The notes: generated by a model from the letters alone, not told the origin. A DNA stretch of 64,000 nucleotides from Exiguobacterium sp. s48 (GCF_018617395.1 NZ_JACSKC010000001.1:1922001-1986000); one strand, 5' to 3'; positions 1 through 10,352 are shown, counted from the first letter of the stretch. Translations and numbers: made by a program.

Positions 1-280
1 GGACACGCAACTCACTTAAAATCGTAAACGTCGCCCGGTGTGAGGCGAGACGTTCACGATAACGACTTCCCGCCCGAATCACACCGAACAGCTTAATCAA
101 GACGACAGGTACCATGAGCGCATATAGTGGCGGGACGAGCCCCGCCCGTGATACGAGATAGCCACTTGCAGCGAAGAGGGCGACCGCCGCAATCCCTGCC
201 GCATATCCAAAGAAGATGGAGAGAAAGATATCTTTTTTCTCGCGCATCATCCATTTTGTGATGGTCCAAAGCGAATTCAT
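1..280 (-). CDS. cydC: CydC, thiol reductant ABC exporter subunit (partial, N-terminal part)
   Basis: This is the first ~93 codons of the second half-transporter of the CydDC exporter; the gene runs off the left edge of the window. Its ATG (278-280) overlaps the cydD stop in a TCAT arrangement (ATGA on the coding strand), so translation is probably coupled. The visible protein starts MNSLWTITKWMMREKKDIFL and continues with a hydrophobic segment containing an FGYAAG stretch, as expected for the first membrane helix of a CydC subunit. In the known family, CydD and CydC form a heterodimer that exports cysteine or glutathione and is needed for cytochrome bd assembly. The assignment rests on the membrane start and on its place directly after cydD; the ATPase domain is not visible. 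Confidence 0.85.
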   Translation of the reverse strand, partial: MNSLWTITKWMMREKKDIFLSIFFGYAAGIAAVALFAASGYLVSRAGLVPPLYALMVPVVLIKLFGVIRAGSRYRERLASHRATFTILSELRV

Positions 281-2001
281 CGGCTCACCCCTTTCTGAAG
301 TGCAAACAGTTCTGCATACTCTGGGACAGCGAGTAACGCTTCGTGCGTCCCTTCTGCGATTCGTTTCCCGTCATCCATGAACCAAATCGTGTCCGCCTCT
401 TTGATCGTATGCAGACGATGCGCAACCGTGATTAACGTCGCACCTTTCGACAGCTCTTCAATCGAGCGTCTGACAATCCGCTCTGTTTTCAAATCAAGGC
501 CGGTCGTCGGTTCATCAAACAATAAAATACCGGGGCGCTTAAAGAAAGCACGTGCGAGTGCAAGGCGTTGCCGCTCCCCACCAGATAGTCCGAATCCTCC
601 CTCTCCGAGCTCTGTCCAAATCCCGTTCGGTAACTGATTGATCACATCGGATAGACCAGCTGCCTCGGCTGCTTCGAGTAACGCACGCTCGTCAGCCACT
701 TCACCTAAAGCAATGTTATCGGCGAGTGTCCCGGCGAACAGATACGGATTTTGAGAGATATACGCAATATTTCCATACCAGGCAGATTCCTCATACGTAT
801 GAAGTGGTTCACCATCCACGAGGACGCGCCCTGATTTCACTTGCAAAAGTCCTGAGATCACGTTAAGGACAGTCGTCTTCCCGGAACCGCTCGCGCCGAC
901 TAACGCAAGGTGGGTGCCGGACGAAATGCGACCACTCAATGGCTGAAGGGAAAATCGTCCACCTGCGTACTCAAACGATACCTCTTCTAGTTCAAGGTCC
1001 GGTGTCCGTGAACGAAGCGATTTCGTCCCCCACTGGATGCGATCATCCGGGGCGTCTAACACGTCAAAAATGCGATCCGCTGCGCCCATACTGCCACGTC
1101 CCGTATGAAAGGCGCTACCTAGATCTTTGATAGCCAAGTAATACTCTGGCGCCAACACGAGAATCAAGAAGCCCGAGAAGAACGTCAGGTTCTCCCAAAC
1201 GACCATCTGTAGCGCGACTTCTAGCGCCACGACGCCGGTACTGAGCATCGAGATGAATTCTAACATGAGTCCAGATAAGAATGCCGTCTTTAAGACGACC
1301 ATCGTCGCATCCCGAAAGTCGAGACTGCTCTTCTCAATCGCTTTTGCTTCCTGTTCGGTTCGATTATAGAGTTTGAGTGTCGTCAAACCTTGTAAGACAT
1401 CGAGAAACTTCCCGGAAAATTGATTCATCTTCTCCATCTGTTCTTCCGATTTTTTCTGTGTCGCAATCCCGATGATAATAAAGAACAACGGAATAAACGG
1501 CGCCGTCACCATCATGATGACACCTGAAATCCAATGTTGGCTGAAGACAACAACCAAAATCAGAAGCGGAATAATTGAGGTTTGGATTACTTGTGGCCAG
1601 TATTGACTGAAGTAGGCATCTACCTCGTCAACAGCATCCATGAACACACTCACTTTCTTCCCAGACTGTCCCGTCAAGGACGACTCGACCGGACTCGTGG
1701 CATAGCGTTCTAGCAATTGCAGGCGTAACGTCTGCTTCGCCTTTTCCGATAAACTCGCTCCGATTCGTCCGGAGACATAGCCGAAAAGCGCTCGCGCCAA
1801 CAGGGCCACGATGAGCCAAAGTAACGCCGGAACGACAGCTTCAAATGATTCATCTTTTAAAAAGATACGGTCGACAATGTCGACGATTAAATACGCTTGT
1901 GCCAAAATCGATAGGCCAATCATGACCGCAGACAACACGAGTCCGATGATGTGACCTCGCTCGGCGAACGCAAGGGTTTGCAGTCGTTTCACTGCATTCA
2001 T
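277..2001 (-). CDS. cydD: CydD, thiol reductant ABC exporter subunit
   Basis: This is a fused membrane/ATPase half-transporter of about 574 residues. The N-terminal half carries six hydrophobic segments. The C-terminal half has a Walker A motif (GASGSGKTT), a signature LSGGERQRLALARA and a Walker B motif (ILLFDEPT). The order and length match CydD, partner of CydC in periplasmic or cell-surface thiol homeostasis and cytochrome bd assembly. The start is uncertain. An upstream in-frame GTG (2016) lies before the Shine-Dalgarno-like AGAAAGGATG. The ATG at 2001 overlaps that motif, and a GTG at 1992 is best spaced from it. No cydA or cydB gene is present in the window. A Crp/Fnr-type palindrome overlaps the probable transcription start. 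Confidence 0.88.
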   Translation of the reverse strand: MNAVKRLQTLAFAERGHIIGLVLSAVMIGLSILAQAYLIVDIVDRIFLKDESFEAVVPALLWLIVALLARALFGYVSGRIGASLSEKAKQTLRLQLLERYATSPVESSLTGQSGKKVSVFMDAVDEVDAYFSQYWPQVIQTSIIPLLILVVVFSQHWISGVIMMVTAPFIPLFFIIIGIATQKKSEEQMEKMNQFSGKFLDVLQGLTTLKLYNRTEQEAKAIEKSSLDFRDATMVVLKTAFLSGLMLEFISMLSTGVVALEVALQMVVWENLTFFSGFLILVLAPEYYLAIKDLGSAFHTGRGSMGAADRIFDVLDAPDDRIQWGTKSLRSRTPDLELEEVSFEYAGGRFSLQPLSGRISSGTHLALVGASGSGKTTVLNVISGLLQVKSGRVLVDGEPLHTYEESAWYGNIAYISQNPYLFAGTLADNIALGEVADERALLEAAEAAGLSDVINQLPNGIWTELGEGGFGLSGGERQRLALARAFFKRPGILLFDEPTTGLDLKTERIVRRSIEELSKGATLITVAHRLHTIKEADTIWFMDDGKRIAEGTHEALLAVPEYAELFALQKGVSR

Positions 2002-2029
2002 CCTTTCTCTGTTCACAATCCGATTGCTT

Positions 2030-2045
2030 TGTGAGATTCATCACT
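2030..2045. promoter_or_regulatory. Crp/Fnr-type palindrome at the cydD promoter
   Basis: TGTGA-N6-TCACT differs at one position from the Fnr/Crp consensus of Bacillus (TGTGA-N6-TCACA). It lies just downstream of a -10 hexamer TATAAT on the minus strand (2047-2052), so it would overlap the transcription start of cydD. Bound protein would probably repress. A Crp/Fnr gene is the next gene upstream. Binding is an inference. Confidence 0.5.
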
Positions 2046-2046
2046 A

Positions 2047-2052
2047 ATTATA
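2047..2052 (-). promoter_or_regulatory. Candidate -10 box of cydDC
   Basis: A perfect TATAAT reads on the minus strand about 45 bases before the cydD start. No good -35 hexamer sits 17 bases upstream, so an activator or an extended element may be required. Confidence 0.4.
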
Positions 2053-2101
2053 CAATATGCTACGTTTTGAAGCGAACGCTCCGCTCGTTCGAACATGCAA
2101 A

Positions 2102-2127
2102 AGACGCCCTCTCCTGAGTGGCGTCAA
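2102..2127 (-). terminator. Intrinsic terminator of the Crp/Fnr gene
   Basis: GACGCC and GGCGTC arms (2103-2108 and 2120-2125) are followed on the minus strand by a T run. The upstream arm includes the stop codon region of the regulator gene. Confidence 0.8.
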
Positions 2128-2813
2128 TCAAAGTCCTGCTCAAAATATTCGGGATGATCGATGACGAGCTGGTGCGCATCCATTCGAAGCACCTCTTCTT
2201 TTCGAAGCTTTGTTAAAATCGTAGAAACCGTCTCTCTGGACGTTCCGGAGAGACGAGATAATTCCATCGCTGTGAACGGACAACGGACACGTATCCCTTG
2301 TTCATCCGGTTCACCTAAATCTTCGATTAAGAAGTGGATCGTATTGAGTACGCGTTCTTTTGCGCTCGGGGTGATGATTTCTTGGACACGCCGCTCATGC
2401 AAATCCAAAATGCGATTCATCTGTCCGATGATATAGAGCAGCATATTCGACTGTGTGGATACAAAACGCTCGAATCGGTCTGTCGGAATGTAAATGACCT
2501 CAATATCCGTCACTGCTTCAGCCGTGTGACGATAGTCTTCCTCCGTGAATAATCCATTGTATGGGAAGAACTGTTTCGGCTTCACATAGTCCGCATACTG
2601 ATGCGTCGCATGCTCGTTCATCCGTTCGAGTCTGACGTATCCACTCATTAAGAAATACACGCGCTCTCGCGGATCCCCTTCCATGAACAACAGTTGTCCT
2701 TTTCGATACGTTCGACAGTAGACGTGCGGAACGAGTTGTTCGAGCGCCCGACTCGAACAGTTCGAAAATAACGTCAACTGTCGTAAATCATCTACTGTCC
2801 ACATATGTCGCAT
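2124..2813 (-). CDS. Crp/Fnr family transcriptional regulator
   Basis: The protein has ~229 residues with an N-terminal cyclic-nucleotide-binding-like beta-roll (residues ~20-130, containing GQLLFMEGDPRERVYFLMSG) and a C-terminal winged helix (TAMELSRLSGTSRETVSTI). It lacks a clear cysteine cluster for an Fe-S centre, so it resembles ArcR-type or flavohaemoglobin-type regulators more than classical Fnr. The longer reading from 2828 starts inside the Shine-Dalgarno GAGGGG. ATG codons at 2816 or 2813 are better spaced, and 2813 is used here. It sits between cydDC and the arc operon, both oxygen-related systems, and a perfect cre box precedes it. Its targets are not proven. Confidence 0.85.
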   Translation of the reverse strand: MRHMWTVDDLRQLTLFSNCSSRALEQLVPHVYCRTYRKGQLLFMEGDPRERVYFLMSGYVRLERMNEHATHQYADYVKPKQFFPYNGLFTEEDYRHTAEAVTDIEVIYIPTDRFERFVSTQSNMLLYIIGQMNRILDLHERRVQEIITPSAKERVLNTIHFLIEDLGEPDEQGIRVRCPFTAMELSRLSGTSRETVSTILTKLRKEEVLRMDAHQLVIDHPEYFEQDFD

Positions 2814-2870
2814 CATACATCCCCTCATTTCTAATCGACTCCTCTATCTCAAGTATATAGGGATTTTTCG

Positions 2871-2885
2871 TGAGAACGCTTTCAA
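2871..2885 (-). promoter_or_regulatory. cre (CcpA) box upstream of the Crp/Fnr gene
   Basis: Read on the minus strand, TTGAAAGCGTTCTCA matches the consensus WTGNAANCGNWNNCW at every position. It lies about 60-75 bases before the gene, just upstream of TATATA-like -10 sequences, so the regulator gene is probably under carbon catabolite control. Confidence 0.6.
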
Positions 2886-2909
2886 AAACCGACAGTTTTC
2901 TGACATGAC

Positions 2910-2932
2910 AAAAAGGGGGTTCCCCCCTTTTT
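2910..2932 (-). terminator. Terminator of the GH31 gene
   Basis: AAAAAGGGGG, a TT loop and CCCCCCTTTTT form a short strong stem flanked by A and T runs. It works in both directions and touches the alpha-glucosidase stop codon. The two-base loop means the real hairpin opens slightly. Confidence 0.7.
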
Positions 2933-5274
2933 CAGTCCAACATCAGTTCTAATAGCGCATCTTGCAAATCTCGATCGAGTTCTAACGCATGGAGGCCAAA
3001 CAACCAGGCCTCGAGACGCGTCTTCGTCGTCGCCATCTGATACAAACGATCTTTCAAATCGTAGGCGATTTCCGCGCGGTCTAAGAACCGATAGAGACGG
3101 TCAAGTCGATGGGCGTTCTGTGTCACATCGACAGGAAGTGTCACTGTCTGCTCTTGTTTCCATTCACCGAGTGGGATGTGTAGCGTCTGCGTCTCCGCAT
3201 CATAATCCCCTTCTCCGACGACCCCACGAACTAGAATCGTCAACGTCCGATTTGCCGGGACGAGTGTCAGATCACCTGATGTCTCGATGTGAAGCGTCCG
3301 CGCTTCCCAGTCGAGCGTGAACGTCGTTTCAAGCGAGGCGCCCGTCTCATAGTCTCGGCTTTCCCCGTCATCTTCATACATCGTGAACGTGTTCGAGGCA
3401 CCTGGAAAGATGAGTACTTCTAGCTCGCTCGGATTCCCCGTCTCATTCCCATGCGGTCGATGCGGCATCATTGGAATGATTGCACCCGCTTTGGCGAAGA
3501 CCGGTTGTTCATCGAGTACACGGAACACACGAATCGACTTGTCGCCTTCATAACGATGTCCCGTGAAGAAATCAAACCATTCTCCCTTTGGTAGCCAGAC
3601 ATTCGTTCCGGCGACATGGAGCTTTCGGTCCATCGGCGTGACGATTGGGGACACAATGAGTTCACTACCAAAATAAAACTGATTCGGTACTTGATAAGCC
3701 GTTTCGTCATCGGGATGTTCGATATACATCGGTAGCACAAGTGGTAACGCATCGGCATGGTTACGATAGTTCATCGTATATAAATAAGGGATGAGTTCGT
3801 GACGCAGACGTAAGAATCGCTTCATCGACTGTTCGGCTTCGGTCCCGAAACGCCAAGGCTCTTTCCCGTTGAAGGTGCTGAACGTCGAATGGAGGCGCAT
3901 GATTGGACTAAACACCCCGTATGCGACCCAACGCGCAGCGAGCTCATCGTCTTTTTTCCCAAGCTGATGGCCTCCGATGTCATGACTCCACCACCCGTAA
4001 CCGATATTTGTCGCTGTCGCTGTAAAGTACGGCTGAAAGGCAAGTGATGCCCACGAGATGATCGTGTCTCCTGAGAATCCGACCGGGTAACGGTGGCTCC
4101 CTGGTCCGGCGTAACGAGAGAAAATGAGTGGCCGCTTGCCATCACGGGCGATATCGATGGCGTGATAATGATTTAACATCCACAACGGATCGAGTCCTTC
4201 CATCTTCGAGGTCGACCCCTGTTGCCAATCGATCCACCAAAAATCAACGCCATCCGCCTCATGTGGATGATGCATTTGTTCAAAGTACGCTTGAATGAAT
4301 CGTTTGTCTGAAAAATCGAACGGGATTCGATCTCCCGATTCCGGATCAATTCCCATCGCCTCCGCCATCGCCGCATATTGGTCTTCAAACGCACGAACCC
4401 CGTCCGCCGGATGCAGGTTCAACGTCACCATCATTCCCTCATCCTTTAACCAGTTGAGGAATCGCTTCGGTTCAGGAAACAAGTTTTTATTCCAAGAATA
4501 GCCCGTCCAGCCGCTCCCGTACTCTTCCGGGATGTCCGTCACGTGCCAATCCATATCGATGACACTGACCGAGAACGGAACATTTTCCGACTTGAACCGG
4601 CGCATCAACGCCTTATACTCTTTCTCGTCATATCGCCAATAGCGGCTCCACCAGTTTCCGAGCGCTTTACGCGGTAGCATCGGTGTCGGACCTGTCAACG
4701 TATAAAAATCGCGAAGTGCCCGTTTATAGTCATGACCATATCCAAAGTAATAAATATCATGAATCCCTTTTCGTCTCGGCTCAACGAAGCGATCATCCGT
4801 CATTAAAAACGAGGATGAATCATCAATGATCGCATATCCTTGTTTAGAGAGAATCCCTTCTTCTAATTCGGTCGCCCCGTCTACATGGTCGAGCGTCCGC
4901 GCTGTCCCTTTCAGCGTCCGTTCAGGACCGTTAAATTGATAACGACTATAATACGTACTAAAGTTCCCTTTCACGTCCACGTAGAGCGTGTTCGGCGCGA
5001 ACGGACCTTTCGTATAATATAAATGGACATGTTCGGTGATGATTTGGAGTTCTGTCTCATCTTCAATCACTCGAAAATCAGGCACATCAAACTCCCGATT
5101 CCATGCCACTTGCGTGGCACGGTCTTCAAAGACACCGTCCTCCGCATACTCCATTCGAATCAATTGACTCGTCAATACGGTAAAGCGATAGCAGCTTCCT
5201 TGAACGATTGCCTCTTCTCTTGCTTTTGGTCTCATCCACGACTGGTACACATGATTTTCTTCGAATAGGCGCAT
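2932..5274 (-). CDS. GH31 family alpha-glucosidase
   Basis: The protein has 780 residues, normal for bacterial GH31 alpha-glucosidases. An N-terminal beta-sandwich is followed by a TIM barrel. The motif FWWIDWQQG near residue 349 carries the likely catalytic nucleophile Asp, and GFSGDT near residue 400 carries the likely acid/base Asp. A C-terminal beta domain follows (YEDDGES is typical of GH31). It should hydrolyse alpha-linked gluco-oligosaccharides in the cytoplasm, as no signal peptide is present. It is a single-gene unit with its own terminator and a near-palindromic cre box in its promoter. The ribosome site before the ATG is weak and lies in a small GAGCG-GAAA-CGCTC hairpin. Exact substrate linkage is not readable. 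Confidence 0.88.
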   Translation of the reverse strand: MRLFEENHVYQSWMRPKAREEAIVQGSCYRFTVLTSQLIRMEYAEDGVFEDRATQVAWNREFDVPDFRVIEDETELQIITEHVHLYYTKGPFAPNTLYVDVKGNFSTYYSRYQFNGPERTLKGTARTLDHVDGATELEEGILSKQGYAIIDDSSSFLMTDDRFVEPRRKGIHDIYYFGYGHDYKRALRDFYTLTGPTPMLPRKALGNWWSRYWRYDEKEYKALMRRFKSENVPFSVSVIDMDWHVTDIPEEYGSGWTGYSWNKNLFPEPKRFLNWLKDEGMMVTLNLHPADGVRAFEDQYAAMAEAMGIDPESGDRIPFDFSDKRFIQAYFEQMHHPHEADGVDFWWIDWQQGSTSKMEGLDPLWMLNHYHAIDIARDGKRPLIFSRYAGPGSHRYPVGFSGDTIISWASLAFQPYFTATATNIGYGWWSHDIGGHQLGKKDDELAARWVAYGVFSPIMRLHSTFSTFNGKEPWRFGTEAEQSMKRFLRLRHELIPYLYTMNYRNHADALPLVLPMYIEHPDDETAYQVPNQFYFGSELIVSPIVTPMDRKLHVAGTNVWLPKGEWFDFFTGHRYEGDKSIRVFRVLDEQPVFAKAGAIIPMMPHRPHGNETGNPSELEVLIFPGASNTFTMYEDDGESRDYETGASLETTFTLDWEARTLHIETSGDLTLVPANRTLTILVRGVVGEGDYDAETQTLHIPLGEWKQEQTVTLPVDVTQNAHRLDRLYRFLDRAEIAYDLKDRLYQMATTKTRLEAWLFGLHALELDRDLQDALLELMLD

Positions 5275-5319
5275 ACATTCGAGCGTTTCCGCTCTCCGTC
5301 ACTTCCTTCCTGAAATAAG

Positions 5320-5333
5320 TGCAAACGTTTACA
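5320..5333 (-). promoter_or_regulatory. cre (CcpA) box of the alpha-glucosidase gene
   Basis: TGCAAACGTTTACA (reverse TGTAAACGTTTGCA) fits the cre core on either strand. It lies ~46 bases before the start codon, consistent with glucose repression of an alpha-glucosidase. Confidence 0.75.
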
Positions 5334-5399
5334 CTGAATAGGATAGCAATCTCATTTTTGGCATACAACATTCCTTCCCCTTGAACCCAGGCAGAAAAC

Positions 5400-5433
5400 A
5401 AAAAAGTCGCAAACGCTTCACGTCTGCGACACA
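5400..5433 (-). terminator. Terminator of the arc operon
   Basis: GTCGCAGACG and CGTTTGCGAC arms (with a G-T pair), followed on the minus strand by a T-rich run, lie just after the arcC stop. This separates the arc operon from the alpha-glucosidase promoter. Confidence 0.85.
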
Positions 5434-5436
5434 TTT

Positions 5437-6405
5437 TTATTGTTGAAGCGATGGCGCCAAACGGACTCGTGTACCCGCTTCTCCGTCAATGGCTGCTAGT
5501 GCCTGATCGAGTGACGTGATGATGGCGACACGGTTCGTACCGGATTCGGCGAACTGAAGCGCCGCCCTTACTTTCGGTAACATACTCCCGGGTGCGAACT
5601 GACCTTCGGCAATATAAGTCTCCATCTGTTCTTTCGACGTTTCTTGAAGCGCCATCTCGTCCGGTTTCCCGAAATTGACATACACATGTTCGACAGCCGT
5701 CAAAATGAGTAATACGTCTGCATGGACGAGGTCCGCCAGTTTTGCGGCCGCGAAATCTTTATCGATCACCGCTTCGATGCCAACATATCCGTCCGCTGTC
5801 TCCATGACCGGAATGCCACCCCCACCCGAAGCGACAACGATGTGCCCCGCTTCAACGAGTGTACGAATGACGGCATGTTCAGCGATTTTTATAGGGATTG
5901 GACTCGGCACGACCCGACGATATCCCCTTCCTGCGTCTTCTTTAAAAACATAGCCCGTCGTCCGTTCGAGATGAAGCGCTTCGTCTTCCGTGTAAAACGG
6001 ACCAATCGGTTTGGTCGGATGATGAAACGCACTATCGTTCGGGTCGACAATACTCCGGGTGACGAGCGAGGCCACATGCTGTTCAAGACCACGTGCACGA
6101 AGCGCTTTGGACAGTGCATTCTCGAACCAGTATCCAATCATCCCTTGCGTCATCGCACCACAGACATCAAGCGGCATCGCTGGTGTGGCCGGACTGTCTG
6201 ATGCGGCTTGTTGCAACATCAGGTTTCCCACTTGCGGACCGTTCCCATGTGTGATGATGACCTCGACTCCTTCCGCAATGAGTGCAGCGAGAGATTCCGC
6301 CGTCGCCTCGACGGCATGTATTTGTGCTTCAGCTGTCGCATCTTTCCCTTGTTGAATCGCATTCCCGCCTAAAGCGATGACCACACGTTTTTTCTCCATA
6401 TCCAT
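5437..6405 (-). CDS. arcC: Carbamate kinase
   Basis: The 322-residue protein carries the amino-acid-kinase fold motifs ALGGNAIQQ near the N-terminus, [11 protein letters not shown] near residue 50 and ASGGGGIPV in the middle. It catalyses carbamoyl phosphate + ADP to ATP, CO2 and ammonia, the energy-yielding last step of the arginine deiminase pathway. It is the last gene of the four-gene operon, 8 bases after arcD, and is followed by the operon terminator. Length and motifs are complete. Confidence 0.95.
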   Translation of the reverse strand: MDMEKKRVVIALGGNAIQQGKDATAEAQIHAVEATAESLAALIAEGVEVIITHGNGPQVGNLMLQQAASDSPATPAMPLDVCGAMTQGMIGYWFENALSKALRARGLEQHVASLVTRSIVDPNDSAFHHPTKPIGPFYTEDEALHLERTTGYVFKEDAGRGYRRVVPSPIPIKIAEHAVIRTLVEAGHIVVASGGGGIPVMETADGYVGIEAVIDKDFAAAKLADLVHADVLLILTAVEHVYVNFGKPDEMALQETSKEQMETYIAEGQFAPGSMLPKVRAALQFAESGTNRVAIITSLDQALAAIDGEAGTRVRLAPSLQQ

Positions 6406-6413
6406 ACCCCCGA

Positions 6414-7898
6414 TCAGATGACTGAGATATTACCCGATAGTATGCGTACGACTGCGAAGATGGCGAGTGCGGTCAATACACCGGCGACCATCCATTCCGT
6501 TTTAGTGAGTGACTTGATGCCATTTTCACGTTGTGCCTTCATGTAGAGAAGTGTTCCTGGTGCATATAAAAGCGTGGTGAGAAGTAAATAATCGATTCCA
6601 GCGGCGTAAATGAGCCATAGTCCATAAGCGGACGCGACCAATCCAATCGTCAAATCGCGTGTTTTTCGTTCACCGGCACTATATCCGATTCCGTTCTTCG
6701 CTACTTTCACTTGGTAAAAGGCCGAGAACACGTATGGAATCAAAATCGCACTCGAAGCGAGAGAGAAGGCGAAGTTATATGCGGCATCTGAAATCAAGAA
6801 TGTGAAGAGGAAGAGCTGAATCAACCCGTTCGTCAACCAAAGGGCGTTGACGGGAGCCTGATTTTGATTCTCTTTTGTGAACCATTTTGGGAAGACCCCA
6901 TCTTTTGCGGCGACGAATGGAATCTCAGCCGCTAAAAGTGTCCAACCGAGCCACGCGCCAAGGACAGAGATGACGAGTCCCCCGTTGATGAGCATCGCAC
7001 CCCACGGACCGACGGCCGATTCGAGCAAATATGCCATCGCGGGTTGTGAGGCGTTCGCCACATTTTCCGGTGTCATGAGACCGAGCGACATGATGGAAAT
7101 GAGCAAATAAATGACGAGTGTACCGAGCAACCCGATCACGGTCGCCTTTCCGACGTCTGAACGTTTCCGAGCACGACCAGAAAGCACGACAGCTCCTTCC
7201 ACACCGATAAATACCCAAAGTGTCACGAGCATCGTCGAGACGACCTGGTCACGCACACTTCCCCACGAGAAGCCGCCTTGTCCCCAAAAATCGAAAGTGA
7301 AGTTTTCGAGATTAAAGAAGAACAAGGTAATCGTAATGAATGCAAAAATCGGGACGAGCTTGGCAATCGTCGTGACGATGTTGATCATCGATGCCTCATG
7401 CACCCCACGTAAGATGAGTGTATGCACGAGCCACAGCATAATCGATGCGCCAATGATCGATGCGATGTTCTGTCCCCCTTCAAAAATCGGGAAGAAATAA
7501 CCGACCGAACTGAATAGCAATGTGGCATACGCCACGTTTCCGAGCCAGGCAGACAACCAATATCCCCAGGCCGAGTTAAATCCGACGAACGACCCAAAAC
7601 CTGCCCGTGCATAGCTATACACACCACCGTCCAGGTCAGGACGACGCATCGTCAAATTTTGAAAGCTGAGACCGAGCGCGATAATCCCAATCCCAGTAAT
7701 CACCCAACCGATGAGAATGGCACCTGCGTTCGCACCTTGCGCCAAATCGGCAGCCAAGTTAAAGGCGCCACCGCCAATCATCGATCCGACGACAAGTGCC
7801 GTCAATGCTCCGAGACCTAACCGCTTGTCTTGCTTGTCAGGATGTACTCCAGCCGAACCACCTGAGTCATGCTCCAACTTCGTAGACATTCTACTCAT
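6414..7898 (-). CDS. arcD: Arginine/ornithine antiporter (APC family)
   Basis: This 494-residue polytopic membrane protein has about 12-13 hydrophobic segments. The N-terminal signature [18 protein letters not shown] is typical of the basic amino acid/polyamine antiporter branch that includes ArcD. It exchanges external arginine for ornithine without energy cost. Its position between the carbamoyltransferase and carbamate kinase genes makes the substrate assignment firm. The start ATG is followed by a short charged cytoplasmic tail before the first helix. Confidence 0.93.
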   Translation of the reverse strand: MSRMSTKLEHDSGGSAGVHPDKQDKRLGLGALTALVVGSMIGGGAFNLAADLAQGANAGAILIGWVITGIGIIALGLSFQNLTMRRPDLDGGVYSYARAGFGSFVGFNSAWGYWLSAWLGNVAYATLLFSSVGYFFPIFEGGQNIASIIGASIMLWLVHTLILRGVHEASMINIVTTIAKLVPIFAFITITLFFFNLENFTFDFWGQGGFSWGSVRDQVVSTMLVTLWVFIGVEGAVVLSGRARKRSDVGKATVIGLLGTLVIYLLISIMSLGLMTPENVANASQPAMAYLLESAVGPWGAMLINGGLVISVLGAWLGWTLLAAEIPFVAAKDGVFPKWFTKENQNQAPVNALWLTNGLIQLFLFTFLISDAAYNFAFSLASSAILIPYVFSAFYQVKVAKNGIGYSAGERKTRDLTIGLVASAYGLWLIYAAGIDYLLLTTLLYAPGTLLYMKAQRENGIKSLTKTEWMVAGVLTALAIFAVVRILSGNISVI

Positions 7899-7941
7899 CC
7901 CTTTCGCTTATTTTGAACCGGGAGGGGAAATCCCCTCCTCG

Positions 7942-8970
7942 TCAACGATCAAGCCATTCGCGTGTCTCCGTGAGCGTTGCTGCCATTACCGCCTTGATGG
8001 TGTGCATCCGGTTTTCCGCCTCATCAAATACGAACGAGTGACGACTGCGGAACACTTCATCGGTCACTTCCATTTCCGTCAATCCGTATTGTTCGTGAAT
8101 CGCTCGACCGACTTCCGTTTCTAAGTCATGGAAGGCTGGGAGGCAATGCATGAACATAATGTCCGGGTTGCCGCTCTTTTGAAGCATATCCATGTTCACT
8201 TGATATGGTCGCAACAGTTCGATCCGTTCTGCGAAGGCCGCCTCTTCGCCCATCGACACCCAAACATCTGTGTAGACGACGTCCGCCTGATCCATCGCTT
8301 CTTCAATGCTCTCCGTCAAGGTGATCACAGCACCTGTTTCAGCAGCGACCGACTTCGCGTAGTCCACGATTTCATCAGATGGCCAAAGTGATTTCGGCGC
8401 ACAGATTCGCATATCCATCCCTACTTTTGCACCACCGATCAACAGCGTATTGCCCATGTTGTTCCGTCCATCACCCACATACACGAATTTAATTCCGGCT
8501 AACTCTCCTTTTTGCTCTTTCACTGTCAAAAAGTCAGCCAAGATTTGAGTCGGGTGATACAAGTCGGTCAAGCCGTTCCAAACCGGTACGCCTGCGTCTT
8601 TCGCAAGACCTTCGACCGTCTCGTGGGCGAAGCCACGGAACTGAATGCCGTCAAACATGCGTCCGAGGACGATTGCGGTATCGCGCACCGATTCTTTCTT
8701 CCCGAACTGGATGTCATTCTTACCTAAATATTCGGGATGCATCCCTAAATCGATAGCAGCAACCGTGAACGCACAACGCGTCCGCGTCGATGGTTTTTCA
8801 AAGAGCAAGGCAATGTTTTTCCCTTCACAAATCCGATGTGGCACGCCTTGTTTTTTCTGACGTTTGAATGCAGCAGACAAATCGATCAAGTAGTTGATTT
8901 CTTCACCAGAAAACTCGTTTAGCGATAAAAAATGACGACCTTTCAAATCAAAGTTGAACGTTGTAGACAT
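7942..8970 (-). CDS. argF: Ornithine carbamoyltransferase (catabolic)
   Basis: The protein has 342 residues with the carbamoyl-phosphate motif STRTRCAF near residue 60 and the ornithine-site motif HCLPAFHD near residue 275. In this operon it runs in the catabolic direction, from citrulline and phosphate to ornithine and carbamoyl phosphate. It could equally be named arcB, and sequence alone does not separate catabolic from anabolic enzymes. It follows arcA after ~20 bases, with AGGAGG-like sequence before its ATG. Confidence 0.94.
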   Translation of the reverse strand: MSTTFNFDLKGRHFLSLNEFSGEEINYLIDLSAAFKRQKKQGVPHRICEGKNIALLFEKPSTRTRCAFTVAAIDLGMHPEYLGKNDIQFGKKESVRDTAIVLGRMFDGIQFRGFAHETVEGLAKDAGVPVWNGLTDLYHPTQILADFLTVKEQKGELAGIKFVYVGDGRNNMGNTLLIGGAKVGMDMRICAPKSLWPSDEIVDYAKSVAAETGAVITLTESIEEAMDQADVVYTDVWVSMGEEAAFAERIELLRPYQVNMDMLQKSGNPDIMFMHCLPAFHDLETEVGRAIHEQYGLTEMEVTDEVFRSRHSFVFDEAENRMHTIKAVMAATLTETREWLDR

Positions 8971-8991
8971 ACTGCTTCCTCCTTATCACAT

Positions 8992-10263
8992 TTAGATGTC
9001 TTGACGGATAATCGGACAGCTCATGCAACGTGGACCCCCACGTCCGCGTGATAGTTCACTCGACATGATTTCAATCACTTCGACGCCTTCTTTGCGAAGC
9101 AACTCATTCGAGACGTAGTTTCGGTCATACGTGACCACGACACCTGGGGCAATGGCGAGCGTGTTTGATCCATCATTCCATTGTTCGCGAGCCGCTGCGA
9201 TTGGATCACCACCACCACAAGGAATCAACGTGGCTTCCTGTAACCCAAGGACATCTTTTAATACTTTCAACAAATCGGTATGTTGAGTAATTTGGAGTTC
9301 GCCTTCCGCGTTTAACGTGAGCTCGAAAATGTTCATTTTTCCTTCCGGTCCTTGAATGAATGGATGGATGGTGAATTTATCATAATCGACCATCGTGAAG
9401 ACGGTATCGAGGTGCATGAAGGCGCGTGATTTCGGAATTTCGATGGCGATGACTTTTTTAAAGCTGTCTCCATGTTTGAGTAGGTTGAGGGCGACACGCT
9501 CGATGCCTTGTGCGGTCGTTCGTTCTGAGATGCCGATGGCGACGACTTCTTTTGACAAGACGAGTTCGTCTCCCCCTTCCATCGCAAATCGATAGTCGCG
9601 GTCCGACCAAATGGGAACATCATGTTTCGCAAAGCGTGGGTGATAGCGCATAATATATTGCGTGAAGAGTGATTCACGGCGACGTGCCGGTTCTTTCATT
9701 CGGTTGATGGAGAGTCCGTGACCGATTGCAGCGGCTGGGTCTCGTGTAAAGTAGAGGTTTGGCATTGGATCTAAAAAGAAGGGGTACGTATCTTCAATCA
9801 TTTCATGTAAATGGCGACGTTTCTCCGGCTTGATTTCCGATTTTCGGATACCGGCCATCACCGTCTCAATCAACATTTCGTTATCAAAATCGAGTAAATA
9901 CTCTTTTAATGTTTCGTAAGAGCCGTTGATATTTGATTTAGACTCCGATAAGATATCCGCGACAAACTTTTCGCGCACACCGGGGAGTGATAACGTTTCG
10001 GCCATTAGTTTTTCGAGGTAAAGGACTTCCACACCACGATTTTGAAGCGCACTCGCAAAATAATCGTGTTCTTTTTGAATGACCGGCAAATGGGGAATAT
10101 CATCGAACAAGAGGCGCTCTAAATATTCCGGGGTAAGATTCTCTAATTCCCTGCCCGGTCGTTTCAGTAATACTGTTTTTAATTCTCCAATTTCTGAATA
10201 CACATGAATCGGATGTTTCAGCGTCGTATCTTGTGAAATCGGTTGATTCGTCATTGAGATCAT
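8992..10263 (-). CDS. arcA: Arginine deiminase
   Basis: The 423-residue enzyme converts arginine to citrulline and ammonia. Visible motifs are [14 protein letters not shown] near the N-terminus, [14 protein letters not shown] in the middle, [11 protein letters not shown], and the C-terminal [10 protein letters not shown], which carries the catalytic Cys. The ATG at 10263 is preceded at good distance by AGGAGG. It is the first gene of arcA-argF-arcD-arcC. The ~280-base region between it and the divergent mgtE gene holds promoters for both. Confidence 0.96.
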   Translation of the reverse strand: MISMTNQPISQDTTLKHPIHVYSEIGELKTVLLKRPGRELENLTPEYLERLLFDDIPHLPVIQKEHDYFASALQNRGVEVLYLEKLMAETLSLPGVREKFVADILSESKSNINGSYETLKEYLLDFDNEMLIETVMAGIRKSEIKPEKRRHLHEMIEDTYPFFLDPMPNLYFTRDPAAAIGHGLSINRMKEPARRRESLFTQYIMRYHPRFAKHDVPIWSDRDYRFAMEGGDELVLSKEVVAIGISERTTAQGIERVALNLLKHGDSFKKVIAIEIPKSRAFMHLDTVFTMVDYDKFTIHPFIQGPEGKMNIFELTLNAEGELQITQHTDLLKVLKDVLGLQEATLIPCGGGDPIAAAREQWNDGSNTLAIAPGVVVTYDRNYVSNELLRKEGVEVIEIMSSELSRGRGGPRCMSCPIIRQDI

Positions 10264-10352
10264 CTCGCTTCCTCCTTGTGATTCGGGTGTGTGACTACCC
10301 TTACCTTATCACTTTACCAAATTTGCGAATGTCTAATCCGGCACTTCACCTG

